DNA from: Armatimonadota bacterium
Lineage (GTDB): Bacteria; Armatimonadota; UBA5829
Direction: 5' to 3'
NCBI GenBank assembly: GCA_026392045.1
Contig: JAPLCU010000029.1
Location: 1 to 44,505 of the forward strand
DNA length: 44,505 bases
Shown here in pieces: positions 1-11,363 of the stretch. The position numbers were made by a program, and so were the translations under genes. Numbering within the stretch: the stretch's first letter is position 1; every line of letters begins with the position of its first letter. The notes beneath the pieces are model-generated. The model had not been told where the DNA came from, searched no databases, and worked only from the letters and a program-made list of their open reading frames with translations.

Positions 1-1
1 G

Positions 2-772
2 GGCGGTATGGAGAAAGTTTACGAGATTGGCCGCGTTTTCAGAAACGAGGGCCTATCTCCCAGGCACAACCCCGAGTTCACTCTTCTTGAGAGCTATGAG
101 GCTTATGCGGACCTCGATGACGTGATGACTCTGGTCGAAGGTCTCTTCCAGCATTTAGTGAAAACCGTCTACGGCGGAACCACGTTCGAATATCAGGGCA
201 CGACCATAGACGTTGCAGGCCCATGGAAGCGGCTTCCGATGCTCGAGGGAATCGAGCAGCAGACAGGTGTCAAACCCGAAGCTTTCAACACGCTCGAAAG
301 CGCTCTCGCCGCAATGGAGAGCCTGGGGCTGCCTACCGAGAAAGAGACCATGATCGGCGGCATAATCGAGAAGATTCACGAGAGATTCGTGCAGCCGACT
401 CTGATGCAGCCGACGTTTATCACAGACTTCTCGCTGGAAACCTCTCCGCTAGCCAAAAAGCGGCAGGATAACCCGAACATGGTGCGCAGGTTCGAGGTCT
501 ACATAGCCAAGCAGGAAACCGGCAACGCCTTCAGCGAGATCAACGACCCCATAGACCAGCGAGAGCGGTTCCTTGGGCAGGTCGAGCAGCGAGCGGCAGG
601 CAACGAAGAAGCGCATCCGATGGACGAAGATTTCATCCGCTCCCTGGAATACGGCATGCCCCCAACCGGCGGCCTTGGCATAGGAATAGACCGAATAGTC
701 ATGATCCTCTGCAACCAGGACAACCTGCGAGACGTGATCTTGTTCCCGCAGATGAAACCGGAGAAGGGGTAG
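2..772 (+). CDS. lysS: Lysyl-tRNA synthetase, class II (C-terminal part)
   Basis: This is the C-terminal part of a class II lysyl-tRNA synthetase, which charges tRNA-Lys with lysine in the cytoplasm. The reading frame is open to the left edge (Gly-Gly before the first Met), so the true start and the OB-fold anticodon-binding domain lie outside the window. Visible class II motifs are YEIGRVFRNEG followed by HNPEFT and LLESY (motif 2), the segment TDFSLETSPLAKKR, GNAFSEINDP, and motif 3 GLGIGIDRIVMIL near the end. The length from motif 2 to the stop and the ending LRDVILFPQMKPE fit LysS. The next gene starts about 190 bp downstream and looks unrelated. The family call is firm; only the missing 5' end is unknown. 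Confidence 0.96.
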   Translation, partial: GGMEKVYEIGRVFRNEGLSPRHNPEFTLLESYEAYADLDDVMTLVEGLFQHLVKTVYGGTTFEYQGTTIDVAGPWKRLPMLEGIEQQTGVKPEAFNTLESALAAMESLGLPTEKETMIGGIIEKIHERFVQPTLMQPTFITDFSLETSPLAKKRQDNPNMVRRFEVYIAKQETGNAFSEINDPIDQRERFLGQVEQRAAGNEEAHPMDEDFIRSLEYGMPPTGGLGIGIDRIVMILCNQDNLRDVILFPQMKPEKG

Positions 773-958
773 GGATTAGGTTATAGGGAACGGTGTCCGC
801 CGTCCTGTTGTCAAAGGGTGTTGGAACCGCCACGTGCGCCGAGGTGGGGTTTATAATGACAAATGCTACACACATATACTAACCTGTATTGCAGTTCAGA
901 CGGAATCACTAACTCCTTTCGAGAAGGATAACGGCGCAATAATGACACTAGCCATAAC

Positions 959-2029
959 GTGAGGTTATCAAAGTTGCCAATGCACGAAGTGACGCACGTA
1001 TCAATTAATCAAGCCCTTCAGGGAACTATCGCTATTCTGCTTGGCGATGCTAATTTAGGTAACTGCCAAGCTACGCGTGAAGGTCTCATGATCATTACCA
1101 CGTGTCTTTCGCGGTACCAAGAGGAAGGTAAGGACCTCTTTCCAAAAGTGATCTTGACCACTAATCTTCAGCAGCTACAAGCGCAGTTGCCGCAATGCGA
1201 GGTTTTGCGCATTGGACATGGCCCGATAGCAGCCACCACGTACAGGGAATGTCTCAAACGCTGTGCTCCTTTGGCTGTAGGGAATTGGTACGTGTACGTG
1301 GAGCGGAATGCAAAAGCTGTAGTTTACGGCCTAGTGCGGAGCGGCGCTAGCCCATTTTCGCCAACACCTGAGCAAAAAATGGCTGAAATGCCCACAGATG
1401 CCCCGGCTATCGTCATAAAGCAAATCGCGGATGGAGTAGTTGAGGCTGCAATTCCGGGCGGGTCTTGTGTTTGTGTCACATTCACTGGCCATAAAGTCAC
1501 AGAGGATGATCGCAGGCCAAAGCTGCATAAACTGTACAAGCACATTACGGAGAATTGCGAATGTGAAATCCAATTACAGCTTGTTAAAGTACTCGATCGT
1601 ATCTTTGAGACTGTTGTTCAGCATCGCCACGGAACGCTCGCAATTGTCACCGATCCCGTTGTTGTGAGTAAGACGCGTGGATTAAAAGATGGTATTTGGT
1701 TACCCGAACCGCTTGATCTTGCAAAACGAGTAGAAACAGAGGTGGTTTTCGCCGATTCTGAGTCCTCAGCCGCAATTTATGCGGCGGAGGACATAGTGGT
1801 AGGGATGCTAATGAGTGATGGCATAACAGTATTCAACACGAAAGGTTGTGTTGTTGGCTTCAATGTATTTGCCAAACCAAGCAATCAAACAGAAAGAAAT
1901 GTCGTGGCAAAAACAGGCGGAGCAAGGCGACGTGCGTTTGAATTACTTCGCCTGTGGCTGGAATGTCCAGTTTTGGCGTGCTTTATGCTGTCACAGGACG
2001 GATCGACACAATATGAGGAACGTAGATGA
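959..2029 (+). CDS. Diadenylate-cyclase-like (DAC/DisA_N fold) protein with N-terminal sensor-like region
   Basis: The protein has 356 residues with no signal peptide or membrane segment. Residues about 213-350 follow the order of a DAC (DisA_N) domain: HGTLAIV (224-230, the usual GALIVIE strand), MSDGITVFN (DG at 287-288, the DGA motif), GCVVGFNVF, then GGARRRAFELL (320-330, where c-di-AMP synthases have GTRHRAA) and a closing strand ending SQDGS. The changes DGA to DGI and RHR to RRR make it a divergent member that may be active or sensory. Residues 1-200 form a separate alpha/beta region, probably one of the sensor domains (for example DACNV) known upstream of DAC domains; that part is inference. 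GTG 959 is the longest start; ATG 980 is possible. The stop overlaps the next start (ATGA), so the two genes are coupled. Confidence 0.62.
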   Translation: MRLSKLPMHEVTHVSINQALQGTIAILLGDANLGNCQATREGLMIITTCLSRYQEEGKDLFPKVILTTNLQQLQAQLPQCEVLRIGHGPIAATTYRECLKRCAPLAVGNWYVYVERNAKAVVYGLVRSGASPFSPTPEQKMAEMPTDAPAIVIKQIADGVVEAAIPGGSCVCVTFTGHKVTEDDRRPKLHKLYKHITENCECEIQLQLVKVLDRIFETVVQHRHGTLAIVTDPVVVSKTRGLKDGIWLPEPLDLAKRVETEVVFADSESSAAIYAAEDIVVGMLMSDGITVFNTKGCVVGFNVFAKPSNQTERNVVAKTGGARRRAFELLRLWLECPVLACFMLSQDGSTQYEERR

Positions 2030-3336
2030 GTAACTCCGAGATTTCCCTATGGGAACCTAACAATGCAGTATATATTCCCCGGCAAGCCAGCAGTGCGGGT
2101 GAGATAGCTAATTTCGCCCAACAATTGCGAAGAGCAGACATAGATAGAATTGTCGCTGCATTCGACGCGGATCTGTGTGAACTGGCAGTTGAATATGTCT
2201 GGAAGCGCACCATGTCAATTCTGAAGAGACAATTGGCAGCCATGGGAATGGGATTTGTGGGTGAAATGTTAGCGCGGCCAGATATTGATAATGAGGCTAA
2301 TGCCGAGTTAGTTCTTACTGATTATGATGCAATTGAATTGGCCCATCAACTTGGAATTGTTAATCGCATTGGAGCATTGGAACTGCGGCAAGCTGCGGAA
2401 TTACTTTCTTACTACGCAAGTCCCGATGCAGACGAATATGACGAATTGAGCCTTGTTCAAGCGGTCAATTTACTTCGGTCTTGTGTGGTGCACATATTGG
2501 CTCGGGAGAAAATCGACGCAGCACTCGACTTTGCCGAGTTCCGCAACAAACTGTCGCAGCAGGTACTTCTTGATGATGACCCGACTTTGGCAACTCTTTG
2601 TGGTTCACAGTATTTCTTCAAGCGCACTACAATTCGTGTACTCTTGGCCGATGTCAAGGCTAATCAAGGAGCGCAGTTAGAGAACGCACTGGCCAATTTA
2701 GATTCCGTGCTTCGACGTATTTGGGTAGAGCTTCAGGATCCTGATAAGTGGCAGATAGGGCAAGCCTATGCGGAGGCTAATGCTAACAACAGGAAATTGC
2801 TGTCGGCTACACTACAACGAATACTTACCTCGCTACACGGTTTCGATTATGTTCCTGAGACCTTGCGATCTAGCACTTACACAAAAGCAGCCAATGATGT
2901 CTTGGCGGCGCATATCGAATTCAATAACTTCTACAATGAACCGATACCTATGAAAATACTAGCTTCGCTCGGGAGTACCATTCCTGGTCCGGCTTTTCAA
3001 ATATGCATGAGAGCCACGCTTGCGGTTAAGCTCGGGAATGCATACGGCAATAGTGCGGCAGCACAAAAGTATGCCGACAAACTACTTAATCTGGTAAGCC
3101 AAGACAGATGGTCCGCTTACCTATCTCGCTCCATTACTTCTGACGAACTTGTACTTAGCAAGCTAACAGATCATAAGCCTGCAACCAGATGGATTAACTT
3201 AGTGGAGGAATTTGGGCTTGCCGATGTTGACGTGAAAGATGCTAGAATTGCCCGGCTGCTTAAGGCTTCCGCTTCCAAAGATATAACCCAGGTTCAGTCA
3301 CAAGCACTCGCTGCCCTAAAACGTTTGGGGCCTTAA
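2026..3336 (+). CDS. Helical protein of unknown function, partner of the DAC-like protein
   Basis: This 436-residue protein is not recognised. It is predicted soluble and almost wholly alpha-helical, with no signal peptide, no long hydrophobic segment and no nucleotide-binding or nuclease motif that I can see. The ATG overlaps the TGA of the DAC-like gene in an ATGA arrangement, and GAGGA at 2015-2019 is a good ribosome binding site, so translation is probably coupled. Such tight pairing suggests that the two proteins act together, for example as regulator or effector of a nucleotide signal. This is inference from context only. The 3' end is followed by a degenerate palindromic repeat and a gene of unrelated function, so the unit seems to consist of just two genes. 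Confidence 0.7.
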   Translation: MSNSEISLWEPNNAVYIPRQASSAGEIANFAQQLRRADIDRIVAAFDADLCELAVEYVWKRTMSILKRQLAAMGMGFVGEMLARPDIDNEANAELVLTDYDAIELAHQLGIVNRIGALELRQAAELLSYYASPDADEYDELSLVQAVNLLRSCVVHILAREKIDAALDFAEFRNKLSQQVLLDDDPTLATLCGSQYFFKRTTIRVLLADVKANQGAQLENALANLDSVLRRIWVELQDPDKWQIGQAYAEANANNRKLLSATLQRILTSLHGFDYVPETLRSSTYTKAANDVLAAHIEFNNFYNEPIPMKILASLGSTIPGPAFQICMRATLAVKLGNAYGNSAAAQKYADKLLNLVSQDRWSAYLSRSITSDELVLSKLTDHKPATRWINLVEEFGLADVDVKDARIARLLKASASKDITQVQSQALAALKRLGP

Positions 3337-3436
3337 CTTGTTGTATCGGCAAAACCCTTTTCCCAATACCGCCGAAAGCATAGCTTTTGAACGCAATAAT
3401 TGGGGAGGGCGAGGCTCCCGCCGAGCTTCCCTTCCG

Positions 3437-3470
3437 GGCTTTCCGCTTTCCACTTTCAGCTTTCCGCTGA
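3437..3470. repeat. Degenerate 7-bp tandem array (CCGCTTT type)
   Basis: Successive heptads read GGGCTTT, CCGCTTT, CCACTTT, CAGCTTT and CCGCTGA. The array ends just before the ribosome binding site of the following gene. It belongs to the set of short heptanucleotide arrays that recur between genes in this window. A degenerate copy of the CCCTTTTCCC palindrome lies just upstream, at about 3346-3375. Confidence 0.6.
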
Positions 3471-3487
3471 TATATCAAGGAGCAATA

Positions 3488-4738
3488 ATGAGTTACCTAT
3501 CAGCCGATCAAAGATACAATATAGAAAACGCCGTATACAAGGCAATTTCCGAGACTAAAATCACGGATATTCATACTCACGTCTACGACCCGGCGTTCGG
3601 CGAGCTGCTGCTTTGGGGGATTGATGATCTGCTGACTTACCATTATCTGGTCTCTGAGGCTTTCAGGTGGATGGACATTTCCTATGATGATTTCTGGGGC
3701 CTGCCAAAGCAATATCAGGCGGATATGGTGTGGAAAGCGCTGTTTATAGACCATTCGCCGGTGAGCGAATCTTGCCGGGGAGTTCTGGCGGTATTGGACG
3801 CTCTCGGGTTGGATGTATCAATGCGGGATTTGGACAGCTATCGGGAGTATTTCGAGAGCCTCCAGCCCTCCGAATATATTGATAAAGTCTTCGAAATCGC
3901 CAATCTGGACAGCGTGGTGATGACCAATGACCCGTTCGATGACCTTGAGCGGCCCGTTTGGCTGGCAGGCTTCGAGCGCGACCCCAGGTTCCACGCGGCC
4001 TTGCGAATGGATGCGCTTCTGAACTCCTGGGAGACCGCCGCGCCTAAGCTAAAGCAATGGGGTTATGATGTCTCCGTGGATTTCAGCGGCGAAACTTGCG
4101 CGGAGGTCAGGCGATTCCTCACTGAATGGATAGACCGAATCGATGCCCTTTATATGGCGGTCTCGCTGCCTCCGAGCTTTGCGTACCCCGAAGAATCCCC
4201 GCGCGGCAGGCTGTTCGCAGAATGTGTGTTGCCCGTTGCGCGTGAAACAAACCTTGCGCTCGGCCTGATGATAGGCGTGAAACGGCAGGTAAACCCCGAT
4301 CTCAAGCTCGCGGGAGACGCTTTCGGCAAATCAGATATCTCAGTGATCGAATGCCTTTGCCGAGAAAATCAGGATATAAGATTCATCGTGACAATGCTCG
4401 CGCGCGATAACCAGCAGGAGCTAATCGTAGCTTCGCGCAAGTTCAGAAATTTGCATGTTTTTGGCTGCTGGTGGTATCTGAACAGCCCGTTTTTCATTGA
4501 AGAATTGACCCGCATGCGCATGGAATGGCTTGGATTAAGCTTCACCCCCCAGCACTCGGACGCCCGCGTGCTTGATCAGGTAATCTACAAATGGGGCCAT
4601 TCGCTGCCGATCATCGCCGATGTGCTGATAGATAAATACGCCAACCTCGCCGCCACGGGTTGGCAGATTTCAGAAGAAGAAATCAAACGAGACATCACAG
4701 GCCTCCTCGGCGGCAACTTCTGGCAGTTTATAAGCTAG
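3488..4738 (+). CDS. Glucuronate (uronate) isomerase-like amidohydrolase-fold protein
   Basis: The protein has 416 residues. It resembles the uronate isomerase family (UxaC-like, TIM-barrel amidohydrolase superfamily), which converts hexuronates to ketoses in pectin and glucuronate catabolism. The N-terminal DIHTHVYDP (His29, His31) is the metal-binding HxH of the superfamily. Near the C-terminus, FTPQHSDARVLDQ followed by YKWGHS matches the conserved end of uronate isomerases. No other uronate pathway gene is nearby, so the substrate is unproven. I chose ATG 3488 because AAGGAG lies about seven bases upstream; the frame extends to 3338, but that part is repeat sequence. The gene appears monocistronic. 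Confidence 0.62.
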   Translation: MSYLSADQRYNIENAVYKAISETKITDIHTHVYDPAFGELLLWGIDDLLTYHYLVSEAFRWMDISYDDFWGLPKQYQADMVWKALFIDHSPVSESCRGVLAVLDALGLDVSMRDLDSYREYFESLQPSEYIDKVFEIANLDSVVMTNDPFDDLERPVWLAGFERDPRFHAALRMDALLNSWETAAPKLKQWGYDVSVDFSGETCAEVRRFLTEWIDRIDALYMAVSLPPSFAYPEESPRGRLFAECVLPVARETNLALGLMIGVKRQVNPDLKLAGDAFGKSDISVIECLCRENQDIRFIVTMLARDNQQELIVASRKFRNLHVFGCWWYLNSPFFIEELTRMRMEWLGLSFTPQHSDARVLDQVIYKWGHSLPIIADVLIDKYANLAATGWQISEEEIKRDITGLLGGNFWQFIS

Positions 4739-4972
4739 GTAAATCTGTGTTCGGGCGGATTTGCAATCCGGCCCGTAAGTGGCCATCACGATCTCAGGGG
4801 GTCTCAGGCCCCCTGAGCTCTCCTTGAAACTCACCCACACAATCCCTTCCCTCACGCTTGCCAACCATAGATTTCCGGGTATGTATAAGCGGTCGACCAC
4901 AATCCCAGTATTTTTAACAGGCCTGGTTGGCACACTTCTTGAACTATATACTTATGGATAACTGAGGACAAG

Positions 4973-5299
4973 ATGACAAGAGGAAAGGCTGGCGCTATGA
5001 AATATAAAATATCGATTGAGAGCCTAATCCTGATAGCTATATGTGTCGCTGATATGCTTGTGACCCTATACTGTGTAGCAATAGGTATCGCAAAAGAGCA
5101 AAACCCCATAATGGCAACTTGTATCAACCACAGTCCGTGGATGTTTGTGTTGATCAAACTGTTGAGCTTTGTGCCATTTGTGATTGCAATAGAATGGTAT
5201 CGCAAAAAGAATCCAAGTTTTGCGCTCAAAGCCTGCCGAAGCGCGATAGCGCTTTATGTGGCTGCTTATGTAGGGCTGACTCTGGGCGTAAATATTTAA
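4973..5299 (+). CDS. Small membrane protein, DUF5658-like
   Basis: The protein has 108 residues and three predicted transmembrane segments (about 15-40, 55-75 and 85-107). ADMLVTLY, then KEQNPIMA, then FVLIKLLSF is the pattern of the DUF5658 family: small inner-membrane proteins with a D-x-x-x-T helix, an N-P-x-M loop and a K in the second helix. Their function is not known. There are two plausible starts: ATG 4973 with GAGGA upstream, or ATG 4997 with AGGAAAGG at 4981-4988. The second gives a shorter, cleaner N-terminus. The gene ends opposite ppdK, with a strong hairpin between them. Confidence 0.72.
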   Translation: MTRGKAGAMKYKISIESLILIAICVADMLVTLYCVAIGIAKEQNPIMATCINHSPWMFVLIKLLSFVPFVIAIEWYRKKNPSFALKACRSAIALYVAAYVGLTLGVNI

Positions 5300-5318
5300 C
5301 ATTCCCTGCCGCTCACAA

Positions 5319-5347
5319 TGACCGGCCGGTTCCGACCCGGCCGGTCA
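5319..5347. terminator. Perfect 11-bp hairpin between convergent genes
   Basis: The arms TGACCGGCCGG (5319-5329) and CCGGCCGGTCA (5337-5347) are perfectly complementary around a 7-nt loop. A short T-rich stretch follows on the plus side. The hairpin lies between the convergent ends of the DUF5658-like gene and ppdK, so a bidirectional terminator is likely. The T tract is weak. Confidence 0.55.
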
Positions 5348-5425
5348 CAATTTTGTACAATGATCAATTGTTGTTGCGCTAAACCCCTTTCCCGAAACCG
5401 ACCCGCTCCGCCGGGGGATTTATTG

Positions 5426-5457
5426 CTATCCCACTATCGGACTATCGTGCCATCCGA
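5426..5457. repeat. Degenerate 8-bp tandem array (CTATCCCA type)
   Basis: Units read CTATCCCA, CTATCGGA, CTATCGTG and CCATCCGA. The array ends immediately before the ppdK stop codon. A degenerate copy of the CCCTTTCCCGAAAC palindrome precedes it at 5381-5398. Confidence 0.5.
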
Positions 5458-5460
5458 CTC

Positions 5461-8139
<2,679 letters not shown>

Positions 8140-8170
8140 TCAGAGTTCCTCCTATTATATATCCGCAAAC

Positions 8171-8252
8171 GGGTGTTGGGTGTTGGAAAAGGGAACTGCT
8201 ATCCGCCAGCCTCCTTTTCCCTCCAACACCCAACACCCAACACCTAACACCC
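8171..8252. repeat. Heptad-repeat hairpin between ppiC-like gene and ppdK
   Basis: GGGTGTT-type heptads at 8171-8186 face AACACCC-type heptads at 8223-8252. With flanking GGAAAAGGGA and TCCCT segments they can fold into a hairpin with a stem of more than 20 bp. It lies in the short space between two genes on the minus strand, where it could stabilise or end the upstream transcript. It combines the 7-bp arrays and the hairpin elements seen elsewhere. Confidence 0.65.
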
Positions 8253-8256
8253 ATTT

Positions 8257-9267
8257 TTATTTCGTTTTGGTTATTGCAGTGGCTTTGGGTTCGCCTTGGC
8301 CGGGCAGAGGCAAGCTCGAGGCTGCCTGCTTCTTGATATACGCAGGTATACCTTTGTAACGATCTGCATTCACGCTAATATCAGCTTCCTTTGTAAACTT
8401 CCGCAGGTCTTCGCGGAATGTGCTGTTCTGGGCTCCCTTGCGCACAGCCAGCTGCTCTTTTATGATGTCTTTAACATCTTCGTATTTGGTCACCTTGGCA
8501 GGTCGAGTGGCATCGGCTTTCACGATAACCCAAGTTCCAGCGACCAGGAATGGCTTGCTATAGCTTTCTTTTTGCAGCCCGAATGCGATGTCTCTGATGA
8601 TCTGCGGGATTCTTTTCTCATCCTTGGACAGCCAGTTTAGCTGGCCCTGGCTCGACTTTGCATCAGGCGCTTCAGAGTACTGCATCGCGACAGCGCTGAA
8701 TTCCGTGCCATTGGTGAGCAATTTATAAGCCTTATCCACCTTGGCTTTTGTCTTTGCAACGATTACGCTGAGTTTGACCTGAGCGGATCTCTTGAATGGT
8801 GAGTTTTTCGCGGCCAATGCCTCATTATATGCCTTTTTCACGTCGGCATCAGGGATATCAACGCCCTTTGAGAGAATGTTGATTAGCGCCTGCTCAGATC
8901 TAATCTTCGTTTTGAGGTCGTCCTCAGTCATACCCTGAGCTGCAAGCATCTGGGGCAAGTCTCCGCCATTCTCTGCACGAAGGGCTTTGATCTTTGTCTC
9001 GATCTGCGCGTCGGTCGGCTCTACATTATTTTTCTTGGCGAGCTGCGCTATGAGCTGCTCGGCAATGATCTGCTCTACTACATATTGACCAGCCAGTTTG
9101 TTGCCTTCCTGAGTTTGGACCGGAATTCTCTCCAGCCTCTGGATGAATTCATCCTTGGATACTTTCTCGCCGTTGACTCTTATGAATCCTTTTCTGCCAC
9201 AACCAGCAAGCGCCGTCGTGAGAATCACCAGCGCCAACAACACCAGATTTACTTTGTTCCTAAACAT
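8257..9267 (-). CDS. PpiC/SurA-type peptidyl-prolyl isomerase lipoprotein
   Basis: This 336-residue exported foldase resembles PrsA and SurA. An N-terminal hydrophobic segment ends in the lipobox LAGC with Cys23 as the lipidation site, so the protein should be anchored to a membrane. Residues about 30-150 are a SurA_N-like helical region. A parvulin domain follows (about 160-260), with VKLSVIVAKTKAKVDKAY, FSAVAMQYSEAPDAKSSQGQL and the IAFGLQKESYSKPF strand. The last 70 residues are helical with a basic tail. It lies 34 nt downstream of the sigma factor gene on the same strand, so co-transcription is likely. GAGAGGG upstream supports ATG 9267. The partner proteins are unknown. Confidence 0.88.
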   Translation of the reverse strand: MFRNKVNLVLLALVILTTALAGCGRKGFIRVNGEKVSKDEFIQRLERIPVQTQEGNKLAGQYVVEQIIAEQLIAQLAKKNNVEPTDAQIETKIKALRAENGGDLPQMLAAQGMTEDDLKTKIRSEQALINILSKGVDIPDADVKKAYNEALAAKNSPFKRSAQVKLSVIVAKTKAKVDKAYKLLTNGTEFSAVAMQYSEAPDAKSSQGQLNWLSKDEKRIPQIIRDIAFGLQKESYSKPFLVAGTWVIVKADATRPAKVTKYEDVKDIIKEQLAVRKGAQNSTFREDLRKFTKEADISVNADRYKGIPAYIKKQAASSLPLPGQGEPKATAITKTK

Positions 9268-9301
9268 TAGTTAATATCCCTCTCTTGGCTCAAATGAGCG
9301 A

Positions 9302-10072
9302 TTAGTGAAACAGCGCCAAATCACGCTGCAAGTAGCCGCGCACCCGTAGGACAGCCTGTGTGTGCAGCTGATAGACTCTAGATTCGGACACTTCGAGAAT
9401 CTTTCCGATTTCCTTAAAAGTAAGACCCTCATAATAGTAAAGTGCGATAACCAGTTTTTCTCTGTCCGGAAGTCTGTCTATGCCTTCACCCAACGATTCT
9501 CTCATTACACCCGACTCAACATCTTTCAATGTATTTGCCGTCTCGTCACGCACAACGTCCGCAAGGTGTATTTTCTCGTTGCCTTCGCTGGAAAGCACCA
9601 CATCATCCAGGCTCAGAAGCGAGGCCCTACCAGTATCTGCAAGCAAAGTATGGAACGCATCTATCTCCAGACCCATAGCCACAGCGACTTCTTCGTCCTT
9701 TGCCGGCCTGCCAAGATGGCTTTCGAGTGCAAGATATGTTCTCTCAAGCGCCTTTACCCGCTCTCTTATCGAGCGCGGAACCCAGTCTTCTTCACGGAGC
9801 ATTTCAAGAATGGCTCCGCGGATCAAAGCGATAGCGTAAGTTTCAAACTTAACTTCACGCTTAGTATCGAACTGGTCTATGGCCTTGATAAGGCCGATAA
9901 TTCCGGCGCTTATCAGATCATCTCTCTCAACATTGGGCGGCAGACTAGACACAACGCGGCCCGCTGTAATTTTGACGAGATATGCATAGTGCTGAATAAG
10001 AGTGTCTCGCGCTCTTGCATCACCGACTATCTTGAAATCATGCCAAACCGTCTGGAGATTCGGAGTGCTCAT
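9302..10072 (-). CDS. RNA polymerase sigma factor, FliA/WhiG family
   Basis: This 256-residue alternative sigma-70 family factor of the sigma-28 class directs RNA polymerase to a specific promoter set. Region 2 includes DDLISAGIIGLIKAIDQFD and FETYAIALIRGAILEMLRE, which binds core and the -10 element. Region 3 begins VPRSIRERVKALE. Region 4 has LPDREKLVIALYYYEGLTF with the helix-turn-helix GKILEVSESRVYQLHTQAV. I chose ATG 10072, with AAGAGG upstream; the frame continues to a TTG at 10135 but that extension is not conserved-looking. No flagellar or anti-sigma (FlgM) gene is nearby, so its regulon may not be motility. It precedes the foldase gene in an apparent operon. Confidence 0.92.
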   Translation of the reverse strand: MSTPNLQTVWHDFKIVGDARARDTLIQHYAYLVKITAGRVVSSLPPNVERDDLISAGIIGLIKAIDQFDTKREVKFETYAIALIRGAILEMLREEDWVPRSIRERVKALERTYLALESHLGRPAKDEEVAVAMGLEIDAFHTLLADTGRASLLSLDDVVLSSEGNEKIHLADVVRDETANTLKDVESGVMRESLGEGIDRLPDREKLVIALYYYEGLTFKEIGKILEVSESRVYQLHTQAVLRVRGYLQRDLALFH

Positions 10073-10499
10073 TCGCCTCTTCCCACTTATGGCTGCCTTT
10101 TTCAAGAGCAGCCTTCTGACCGTGCTCGTCCACAAAGATGACTCGCATTAGTAGCTAGCGCTAATTTTACAGGACATGGAATACCCTGTCAACAGAAGAG
10201 CTAATGTTTACTCGCCAGACGTTCTACAAACTCTTATACGAATACTCATCTGGGGATGTTCCCAATCTCAAACAATTTCTTGCGTAAAAATTCCACAAAT
10301 ACCTGAATACGGGGAAATAGCTGCCGATAATGATCATTGCCCTTTCGGGAGCGGCAATTATTCCTGTTAGAATATCGACAGGAAGCTATGAGAGGTTTAG
10401 GGGCTTAATTGAAGAAAATGCCTATGATTTAGCGGCAGCAGACTCTGGGCTGTCAGCAATTTTGTCTGCTCATGAGCTGGATGCGGGATTGCACGGCAT
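10073..10499. other. Intergenic region upstream of the sigma factor gene
   Basis: About 430 bp lie between the sigma factor start and the end of the phosphoesterase gene, both on the minus strand. It must hold the sigma factor promoter, but I cannot place one with confidence. A plus-strand frame opens at 10330 and runs antisense into the phosphoesterase gene; its first 55 codons look protein-like, but there is no ribosome binding site, so I do not call it. Confidence 0.4.
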
Positions 10500-11363
10500 T
10501 TACAAGGAATGCTTTGTTCGTCTTAGCGTAATAAATGCAATTTCGGGTGGGCAGAAGAGCCTGATGTGGATACGGCTGGTGCCCACTCCACGGTTTACAA
10601 AGAGTGTGCTTGTGCCGACGTCTTTACGCAGGATTTGCTTCAACGCCGATGGAGTGTATAGGCCATCGTTCAGGCGTTTGTTGGCGCGCATGTGTGTCCA
10701 TATCGCGTTGATGCCTGGGAAGCGCACCTGACCGCCGTGTGTGTGACCGGCAAGTATGAGGTCCGCCCCACGCTGGATTCCATCTGGGGTGGTGGATGGG
10801 CAGTGAGTCAGGTATATGATGAAATCGTTTGGATCAACTCCAGCGAATGCAGATTCGAGATCTGCTAAGTTGGAAAAAGCGTCGTCAACTCCCACCAGCA
10901 TCATTCGCTGATCTCCTCGCTCGATTGCCAGTGACGAATTAATGATTATGTGCAGTCCATCGAATGATAGAGCGCTTATGAGCATCTCAGGGTCAAGCCA
11001 GGGCTTGTGCTCGGAGTTGCCGATTATCATATATAGAGAGTCACGGTGGCGGATGGCCGAGCAGATGCGCCTGAAGATATCTGAGGCGCGGGGCTGAGAT
11101 GTGACATCGCCTGTGATCAGGCAGGTATCCACCTCGCGCCTCGACATCAGCTGCATCAGCCGTTTTTCGAGCAGGCCGAGCTTGGTGAGGTGCAAATCGG
11201 AAATCTGCAAAATGCAGTAGCCGTCGAACGCCTCAGGCAGGTTCGGAAAGCTCAGCTCAAGCTCTCTGACTTGCAGCTTGAACTGCTCCACAAATATAGC
11301 GTAGCAGAATGCCGCGGCTGCCGCGGTCGCGCAGACTATGGTGATTATTGTTGTCGCATTCAA
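10500..11363 (-). CDS. Membrane-anchored calcineurin-like metallophosphoesterase (YkuE-like)
   Basis: The protein has 287 residues. An N-terminal transmembrane helix (about 4-25) anchors a calcineurin-like phosphoesterase domain. All metal-binding motifs are visible in order: ISDLHL (D-x-H), TGDVT (GD), IIGNSEH (the GNH(E/D) motif in variant form), LTHCP and AGHTHGGQVRFPG. The layout matches the YkuE/YaeI group, several of which act on phospholipids or UDP-linked lipids at the membrane; the substrate here is unknown. The variant GNSEH keeps Asn but replaces His with Ser at the usual position, which could affect catalysis. The gene is transcribed alone and diverges from the AhpD-like gene. Confidence 0.87.
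   Translation of the reverse strand: MNATTIITIVCATAAAAAFCYAIFVEQFKLQVRELELSFPNLPEAFDGYCILQISDLHLTKLGLLEKRLMQLMSRREVDTCLITGDVTSQPRASDIFRRICSAIRHRDSLYMIIGNSEHKPWLDPEMLISALSFDGLHIIINSSLAIERGDQRMMLVGVDDAFSNLADLESAFAGVDPNDFIIYLTHCPSTTPDGIQRGADLILAGHTHGGQVRFPGINAIWTHMRANKRLNDGLYTPSALKQILRKDVGTSTLFVNRGVGTSRIHIRLFCPPEIAFITLRRTKHSL

Noticed and set aside
942-962. Six-codon reading frame ATG 942 to TGA 962 overlapping the DAC-like start
   Set aside because: GAGAAGGA lies upstream and the stop overlaps GTG 959, so a coupled leader peptide is possible, but nothing else supports it.
3338-3487. N-terminal extension of the uronate-isomerase-like frame
   Set aside because: It translates palindromic and heptad repeat sequence, and a good ribosome binding site precedes ATG 3488.
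10323-10330. GCCGATAA, an exact match to the sigma-28 -10 consensus
   Set aside because: No TAAA-type -35 at the right distance. An 8-mer is expected about once by chance in this window when both strands are counted.
10330-10731. Plus-strand frame upstream of and antisense to the phosphoesterase gene
   Set aside because: Only the first 55 codons look protein-like, the rest is antisense to a conserved gene, and no ribosome binding site precedes the ATG.
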